NCBI RefSeq assembly: GCF_044385915.1
Contig: NZ_JBISCC010000122.1
Span: 124,001 to 188,000 of the forward strand
Direction of reading: 5' to 3'
DNA length: 64,000 nt
Source of the DNA: Thalassobellus citreus
Lineage (GTDB): Bacteria; Bacteroidota; Bacteroidia; Flavobacteriales; Flavobacteriaceae
Numbering within the stretch: the stretch's first letter is position 1; the number at the start of each line of letters is the position of its first letter. Positions 60,101 to 64,000 of this stretch are shown piece by piece. Made by a program: the position numbers and the translations under genes. A model generated the notes under the pieces. The model was not told the DNA's origin. It ran no database searches and was given only the letters and a program-made list of their open reading frames with translations.

Positions 60101-60437
60101 TTTAATACTAAATGGCTACGAAATTGGCGGAGGATCTGTCCGTGCTCATAAGCCAGAAATATTAGAAGCAACCTATAAAAATATGGGTTACAATAAAGAC
60201 GAAATGCTTAAAAGTGTTGGCACGATGTACGAAGCATTCCATTATGGCGCACCACCACACGGCGGTATTGCCTGGGGTGTTGACAGATTGATGATGATTT
60301 TAGAGAAAAAAGCTTCTATTAGAGAGGTTATGGCGTTTCCTAAAACAGGAACCAGTGAAGATTTATTATTTGGATCGCCATCTCCGTTATCTGATAAAAA
60401 AGTTGAAGAAATGAATGTTAGAGTTATTAAAAAGTAG
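57102..60437 (+). CDS. gatB-aspS: Fusion of amidotransferase subunit GatB and aspartyl-tRNA synthetase
   Basis: A single 1111-residue chain. Residues 1 to about 480 are GatB: zinc Cys C35-x-C37 and C50-x2-C53, the kinase-like cradle, and the helical YqeY-like tail (about 370-480). Its core loop reads R-K-H-Y-E-Y-P-D-N-P-K, differing from the usual R-K-N-Y-F-Y-P-D-L-P-K. A Gln/Glu/Thr/Asn-rich linker (about 481-515) leads to a full bacterial AspRS (about 518-1111): OB anticodon domain with R546-D-H548-G, class II motif 2 F737-R-D-E-D, a GAD domain and motif 3 G-V-D-R-L (1059-1063). One protein would charge tRNA with Asp and take part in its amidation. Neither half is truncated. Confidence 0.95.
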   Translation: MELEQINEALKAHDLELVIGLETHVRLNTKTKLFCSCPNQEIDTPNQNICSVCTGQMGVLPAINKEAITKAIYFGKAVKSTFENEVISWDRKHYEYPDNPKNIQITQFHNPVIPDGQVSCYRNDGSQFTVNLTQVHIEEDAAKLMHEKKTSLVDFNKAGVPLIEIVTEPCIRHIEDASTYAQYIQRIVQNLKISEANLEKGEFKSDVSVSLRKKRSYDLNPRTEIKNLNSFKFMVDALKEEVEKQLNYFLEHKEFRPDQTTVLWDAELKQTKTMRKKEFEADYRFISEPDLPFVSIKDVIESIDVDLSTLPYAVESILIKGGVLPQDAKFFTADSLRSETFVAINNVIKDPSFVAKTLVNNIGADEYADIHRIEHLIEIFQLFKDEKITSVLVQNAITRYLKDRDFNYNKYFEDNTISESDIKNAIQKVILENEAVANDIKGGNQGKAGILVGKVIAIIGKGASGKVIRQGILNVLSTNIESQKTEERGKETATNNNQQETTQAEEVLPEIPLIIKDEYRTHKISDLSESSISETVTLAGWVSSVRDHGELMFIDLRDSSNEIFQVRLSRESFANLDDLVKLKPESVITVTGTVVQRKEDDYNASLRAGTIELETSHLDILNLSKTLPFEIKRATKSNESVRFQYKYLDHRNDDVRRAIINRHKVIKLMRDILDEQEFIEVETPILTAGTDEGAREFIVPTRKKAGSFYTLPQAPQQFKQILMVSGYEKYFQIARCFRDEDSRGDRQPEFTQLDIEMAYASMQQIIDLNTTMFNNIVSKIYGKKWILRPFEVITYKDAVDKYGCDRPDLRFGLQMEDITDIVKETTFQVFSKPIDDGGIVKCIKVSKEEQGKKRLSKGQIEKLTATAQQNGLGGLAYIIVNENDLQSPIIKFLGEDIAAGIIKTTNAQVGDIVFFSASDYETANKALDAVRQELGAMLKLINPKELRPAWVVDFPMFEKTDEGRWTFTHNPFSMPATYDIDKHMNGKEDEIGTIIAQQYDLILNGYEIGGGSVRAHKPEILEATYKNMGYNKDEMLKSVGTMYEAFHYGAPPHGGIAWGVDRLMMILEKKASIREVMAFPKTGTSEDLLFGSPSPLSDKKVEEMNVRVIKK

Positions 60438-60492
60438 ATCGTTTTTTTTATAACTCTATTACTATTTTATTAAGTATAATAATTTCAAAAAC

Positions 60493-60524
60493 AAAAATCC
60501 CGATAGAAAACTATCGGAATTTTT
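60493..60524 (+). terminator. Intrinsic terminator of the gatC-gatA-gatB::aspS operon
   Basis: Stem AAAAATCCCGATAG / CTATCGGAATTTTT with one mismatch and loop AAAA, 56 nt after the stop. Confidence 0.8.
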
Positions 60525-60820
60525 TGTAAAAAGACAATCACATTTAATAAAAGGTACTAAATATCGAGTTGTACCTCATTGCTCAACGCACTCTTAACCA
60601 AAAAACAGAAATTAATAAAAAAATAACATCAAGCTATCAATAACTCAACAGCGAACATCTTATAAAACAAATAGCAAAACGTATAAATAGGTCATTAAAA
60701 TAGGAATAATTTTTAAGTAAATGATTAAAACTTTACAATTAATTTTTTGAGTTTTTTTGTTTTTGACTAAACCTTTTGTAGTTTCACAAATTAAAAGGGT
60801 AAGCCAAATCTAAAAAAATC
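60525..60820. other. AT-rich gap before the lipoprotein gene
   Basis: No gene, repeat or strong hairpin seen. Near its right end CCTTTTGTAGTTTCA (60772 on) is a weak promoter-like match. Confidence 0.4.
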
Positions 60821-61615
60821 ATGAAATCAATTTTCAAAATAATTGTATTAATTTTAATCATTTCTATTTCAAATTCATGTTCTTCAAATGATGGTGAGTC
60901 TACTGATGAAAACACACCAAACAGATATTATAAAAAATCCTTATTATTTCAAAACGACCAACAAACAGGAGAAACGGAAGTCTTTTATAACGATAACAAA
61001 CAAGTTACGTCAATAGTTAAAACTTATTTTGAATCTAATACGATAACATTCAACGTTTCTTACTCTAAAAATATTATTTCTTCAATAAATGAAGTTAATA
61101 CTCATTATTCAGGAAATGTCGTTTCTAGTAGCACTTTAAATGTAACCTATAAGGAAAATATTATTATTTTAAAATACAAGGACATCAATACAATGTTTGA
61201 AATTTATCATTCTAATGGTTATGTTGACAGGTTGAACGCATTTGATACATCAACTGGCACAAATTCACTTATACAAGAAAATGTTTTCACTAGAAATTCA
61301 AATGAAAACCTTATATCTTATTTATCGTCAAATGGTAGATTGATTGAATATTCAAATTTTGATTCTGGTAAAATGGAAAATCCGTCAAACGAAGTATTAA
61401 TGCTTTCATACGGACACTTCTATAGAATATTTAATCTAAAAACATCAAAAAACAACCCACAAACTTCAATATTCACTTTCCTTAACCCACCATCATCAGG
61501 CACTATAAATAATCTATTTGAGTATGATGATTTAAACTACGTAATAAAAACTTCCTATTCTGACGTATCAAACACAATTCCAGAATATACTTTACATGAG
61601 TATATTGAGTTTTAA
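60821..61615 (+). CDS. Lipoprotein of unknown function
   Basis: A 264-residue protein with a lipoprotein signal (M-K-S-I-F-K-I-I-V-L-I-L-I-I-S-I-S-N-S-C, lipobox Cys20) followed by a Ser/Asp/Glu-rich tether. That tether is typical of surface-exposed Bacteroidota lipoproteins. The rest is a run of short beta strands rich in Asn, Ser and Tyr (F-Y-N-D-N-K-Q-V-T; E-Y-D-D-L-N-Y-V), similar in texture to RHS/YD-like or DUF4595-type lipoproteins, but I cannot assign a family. It is flanked by two long empty gaps and may be strain-variable. Confidence 0.72.
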   Translation: MKSIFKIIVLILIISISNSCSSNDGESTDENTPNRYYKKSLLFQNDQQTGETEVFYNDNKQVTSIVKTYFESNTITFNVSYSKNIISSINEVNTHYSGNVVSSSTLNVTYKENIIILKYKDINTMFEIYHSNGYVDRLNAFDTSTGTNSLIQENVFTRNSNENLISYLSSNGRLIEYSNFDSGKMENPSNEVLMLSYGHFYRIFNLKTSKNNPQTSIFTFLNPPSSGTINNLFEYDDLNYVIKTSYSDVSNTIPEYTLHEYIEF

Positions 61616-61916
61616 TTTTAGAACAATTAAACTTTAAGTCTAAAAAAAATCATTCTAAAATGGAAATAAATACAAACCTTAGAAACAGAATTTGATTAAT
61701 AAAAAAGTGAATAAAACAAAAATTAGTCCTAAAAAAATGACACACTTACAGCCTTTCAATTTCGCTCATGACAAACTTTAAGACTAACTTTAATTCAGGA
61801 TAAAGATACTCCCAAATAAATATTAAGATTAAAATGTAAACTTTAACATTCCTAACCGACTTTTATAAAAACTTTAAGACAGTTTCAGTTTATCTTTAAA
61901 AAAATCTAAAAACATT
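61616..61916. other. Empty AT-rich gap
   Basis: No ORF of note, repeat, hairpin or clear promoter box was seen between the lipoprotein and DUF2911 genes. Confidence 0.4.
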
Positions 61917-62459
61917 ATGAAAAAATCAACTTTTTTAACAACCATGGCTTTGGCATTTGTAATGCTATTATCTGTTAATGTAAATGCTCAAGACTTTGCA
62001 AAACTAGATAAAAGTCCCATGGACGCTGCGGCATTACCAGCTAGCTATAAAGAAGCTAACAAACTTATTAAAATAGTTTATAGCAGACCTCAACTTAAAG
62101 GACGTGAATTAAGCAAACTTGCTCCTAACGGAAAAGTATGGAGAACAGGCGCAAACGAAGCCGCTGAGTTAACACTTTATACTGACATGAAACTAGGAAA
62201 TACTACGATTAAAGCTGGCACTTATACATTTTATGTAATTCCAGGTGATAAAGAATGGACAGCTATTATTAGTAAAGACCTAAACGTTTGGGGATCTTAT
62301 TTCTATAACGAAGCAAATGATCTAGCGCGTTTAACGGTCCCTGTAACCTCAGGAGAATCTGTTGAAGCTTTTTCTATTGCTTTTGATGAAGCTGATGGAA
62401 ATATAAATATGCATTTAGGATGGGGAACGACAAGAGTTGCTGTGCCTTTTACAAAATAA
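61917..62459 (+). CDS. DUF2911 domain exported protein
   Basis: A 180-residue protein with a signal peptide (residues 1-24, ending V-N-A-Q). The mature part is a single DUF2911 domain: I-V-Y-S-R-P-Q-L-K-G-R, G-K-V-W-R-T-G-A-N-E-A, K-A-G-T-Y-T-F-Y-V-I-P and W-T-A-I-I-S-K-D. Function unknown; such proteins are abundant in Bacteroidota and act in the periplasm or outside. A strong terminator follows 20 nt later. Confidence 0.9.
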   Translation: MKKSTFLTTMALAFVMLLSVNVNAQDFAKLDKSPMDAAALPASYKEANKLIKIVYSRPQLKGRELSKLAPNGKVWRTGANEAAELTLYTDMKLGNTTIKAGTYTFYVIPGDKEWTAIISKDLNVWGSYFYNEANDLARLTVPVTSGESVEAFSIAFDEADGNINMHLGWGTTRVAVPFTK

Positions 62460-62478
62460 ACTAGCTATTAGTAAAATT

Positions 62479-62519
62479 AAAAAAGTTCCGATAGTACATT
62501 TACGTATCGGAACTTTTTT
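62479..62519 (+). terminator. Intrinsic terminator after the DUF2911 gene
   Basis: A perfect 15-bp stem AAAAAAGTTCCGATA / TATCGGAACTTTTTT with an 11-nt loop. It can also serve the convergent queE gene. Confidence 0.88.
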
Positions 62520-62551
62520 GTTATATTTTAGTAGTAATTAAATACTGAAAC

Positions 62552-63181
62552 TTAAGGAATATTCAAATACTTATGTGTTTGTAAAGACACTTTCCATTTT
62601 GGGTTTGCCATGACATAATCTACAATTTCTGGCACTACTTTATCGCGTTTGCTCCATTCGGGTTGTAAGTATAAAATACAATCTTTATTAACCTTGGCTG
62701 CTTGTTCTTCCGCGAAGCGAAAATCGTCTTTATTATAAACAATCACTTTTAACTCATGGGCATTCTTATAAACTTCTTTAGTAGGAAGCTTCATTTTTTT
62801 AGGCGATAAACAAATCCAATCCCAAATACCAGTTAACTTATAAGCTCCCGATGTTTCAATATGCACTTGCAACCCTTCTGCTTTTAACTGCGTTGTTAAA
62901 GGTGTCATATCCCAAGTTAAAGGTTCACCTCCTGTAATCACAATAGTATCACTGTACTTTTTTGCGTTTTCTACAATTTTTGTAATAGCTGTAGGCGGAT
63001 GTAAATCGGCATTCCAACTTTCTTTAACATCGCACCAATGGCAACCAACATCGCAACCTCCAACACGTATAAAATAAGCTGCTGTTCCTTTATGAAAGCC
63101 TTCGCCTTGAATGGTATAAAACTCTTCCATTAAAGGTAGCATCTCGCCTTTATCTACTAACTCTTGTATCTCTTTTTTCAT
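62552..63181 (-). CDS. queE: 7-carboxy-7-deazaguanine synthase
   Basis: A 209-residue radical-SAM enzyme of queuosine (preQ0) synthesis that makes 7-carboxy-7-deazaguanine from 6-carboxytetrahydropterin. The early F-Y-T-I-Q-G-E-G substrate motif is followed by the cluster motif G-G-C-D-V-G-C-H-W-C-D (C-x3-C-x2-C) and T-G-G-E-P-L. The start is the ATG at 63181; the in-frame TTG at 63190 is part of the -7 box. That box ends only 6 nt before the ATG, so the message is nearly leaderless. No other queuosine gene is in the window. Confidence 0.94.
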   Translation of the reverse strand: MKKEIQELVDKGEMLPLMEEFYTIQGEGFHKGTAAYFIRVGGCDVGCHWCDVKESWNADLHPPTAITKIVENAKKYSDTIVITGGEPLTWDMTPLTTQLKAEGLQVHIETSGAYKLTGIWDWICLSPKKMKLPTKEVYKNAHELKVIVYNKDDFRFAEEQAAKVNKDCILYLQPEWSKRDKVVPEIVDYVMANPKWKVSLQTHKYLNIP

Positions 63182-63187
63182 CGTTTG

Positions 63188-63195
63188 CAAAGATA
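63188..63195 (-). promoter_or_regulatory. -7 box close to the queE start
   Basis: Minus-strand TATCTTTG, then CAAACG, then ATG. Confidence 0.6.
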
Positions 63196-63333
63196 CATAT
63201 AACTTAAATTACTTTAGTAATTTTAAGTTTCAATTCTAAAAAACACTTTTGGTTATTATATATGATATAAGAATTAAAAAGTCTATTTTTTTCTTGTTCG
63301 TTTTTCCTGTATTTTTACGCAAATTTATTTGGC

Positions 63334-64000
63334 ATGAGTAACAAGGACACTTTTTTAAAACACATAACAGAAGGCAATACTACAAAGGGCGATTTTATTC
63401 CCGTTGGAGCTGCTATGTTAGATGGCGAAACCATAACAGGGGCTCATGTAAAAATTCCGCTAAAAACTCTAAACCGTCATGGTTTAATTGCTGGAGCTAC
63501 AGGAACAGGAAAAACAAAATCGTTACAGGTTTTAGCCGAAAATTTAAGCGACAAAGGTGTTCCTGTATTACTAATGGATATTAAAGGTGATTTAAGTGGA
63601 TTAGCACAACCAAGTCCTGGACACGCTAAAATTGATGAACGTCATGAAAAAATAGGCCTTCCTTTTGAAGCTAAATCATTTCCAGTTGAAATTTTAACTT
63701 TATCGGAACAAGATGGTGTACGTTTAAGAGCTACCGTTAGTGAATTTGGACCAGTACTACTTTCAAGAATTTTAGATTTAAGTGAAACACAATCTGGCGT
63801 TGTTGCTGTTATTTTTCAGTATTGCGACGACAACAAAATGCCCGTTCTTGATTTAAAAGATTTTAAAAAGATTTTACAATATGCTACCCAAGAAGGTAAA
63901 GCAGAATTTACCGAAGCTTACGGAAGAATTTCTACCGCGTCAACAGGTGCTATTTTAAGAAAAATTGTAGAACTTGAACAACAAGGAGCTGATTTGTTTT
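63334..64000 (+). CDS. DUF853 / HerA-helicase-like ATPase (3' partial)
   Basis: The frame opens with ATG at 63334 (M-S-N-K-D-T-F-L-K) and stays open to the window edge, giving 222 residues of a longer protein. It has F-I-P-V-G-A-A-M-L, the Walker A motif G-A-T-G-T-G-K-T near residue 57, and a Walker B-like L-L-M-D-I-K-G-D-L-S-G near 78. These are the marks of the DUF853 branch of HerA/FtsK-type ATPases. The function of DUF853 proteins is not established; HerA relatives act in DNA end processing. Nothing beyond the Walker region can be judged. Confidence 0.88.
   Translation, partial: MSNKDTFLKHITEGNTTKGDFIPVGAAMLDGETITGAHVKIPLKTLNRHGLIAGATGTGKTKSLQVLAENLSDKGVPVLLMDIKGDLSGLAQPSPGHAKIDERHEKIGLPFEAKSFPVEILTLSEQDGVRLRATVSEFGPVLLSRILDLSETQSGVVAVIFQYCDDNKMPVLDLKDFKKILQYATQEGKAEFTEAYGRISTASTGAILRKIVELEQQGADLF

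Noticed and set aside
60821..61615. Horizontally acquired cargo gene
   Set aside because: The lipoprotein is flanked by empty gaps, but base composition is like its surroundings and no mobility gene or repeat boundary is seen, so transfer cannot be supported.
63334..64000. HerA-like ATPase as part of a defence system
   Set aside because: No nuclease, SIR2-like or other defence partner lies beside it within the window, and DUF853 proteins occur widely without such partners. The right flank is not visible.

Overview
The window looks like a chromosomal stretch from a marine-type member of the Flavobacteriaceae (Bacteroidota). Evidence: low GC; Bacteroidota-type promoters (TAnnTTTG -7 boxes) ahead of many genes with little sign of Shine-Dalgarno sites; and family-typical genes such as SecDF fused in one chain, TatA, an M1 metallopeptidase beside a DUF6702 protein, DUF6588, DUF2911 and DUF3050 proteins, and LytS/LytTR signalling. 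The genus cannot be named from the sequence alone. No prophage, IS element, CRISPR array or plasmid function is visible.

Layout. 1-9.6 kb: end of an anti-sigma factor, aquaporin, a small membrane protein, GT2 glycosyltransferase, ECF sigma factor, an Nramp-like transporter, lipA, gap, a TPR hybrid histidine kinase and lpxK. 9.7-16.7 kb: a Nif3-like gene with a coiled-coil gene, msrA, then an accessory-looking TetR / MBL lactonase-like / AhpD-like set, a methyltransferase and a lipoprotein. Several intergenic repeats lie here. 16.9-21.7 kb: a kynurenine-pathway cluster (kynU, kmo, haaO, ACMSD-like) for tryptophan breakdown. 21.7-31.1 kb: LytS/LytTR pair, O-methyltransferase, tatA, M1 peptidase with DUF6702 and two paralogous CarboxypepD_reg-like proteins, pepE and tRNA-Gly(TCC). 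31.2-40.2 kb: two GNAT acetyltransferases, an ankyrin protein, gpmI, a HAD protein, map, DUF3050, methyltransferase, a UDG-like protein, a TPR protein, yaaA and a VOC protein. 40.5-54.9 kb: rluD-type synthase, PASTA protein, ddl, coaD, HEAT protein, YciI, SulP, secDF with a SecD-P1-like neighbour, mdh, DUF6588 and gyrB. 55.4-64 kb: a gatC-like gene, gatA and a gatB::aspS fusion, then a lipoprotein, DUF2911, queE and the start of a HerA-like (DUF853) ATPase.

The most notable locus is 55431-60437. A single 1111-residue ORF joins a complete GatB to a complete bacterial AspRS, directly behind gatA and a short protein whose C-terminal half looks like GatC. The AspRS part carries His in the R-D-H-G position typical of non-discriminating enzymes. 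Together this reads as an operon for a physically tethered Asp-tRNA(Asn) transamidosome.

The second theme is intergenic structure. A dispersed element present in four copies keeps pairing in an inner stem whose sequence differs between three of the copies. A second element of about 167 bp occurs twice. A third region folds better on the minus strand, with a GNRA loop. A short ATTCC hairpin recurs five times. Several genes (tatA, the SecD-P1-like gene, queE) have the -7 box only 4-6 nt before the start codon, which predicts leaderless or near-leaderless mRNAs.
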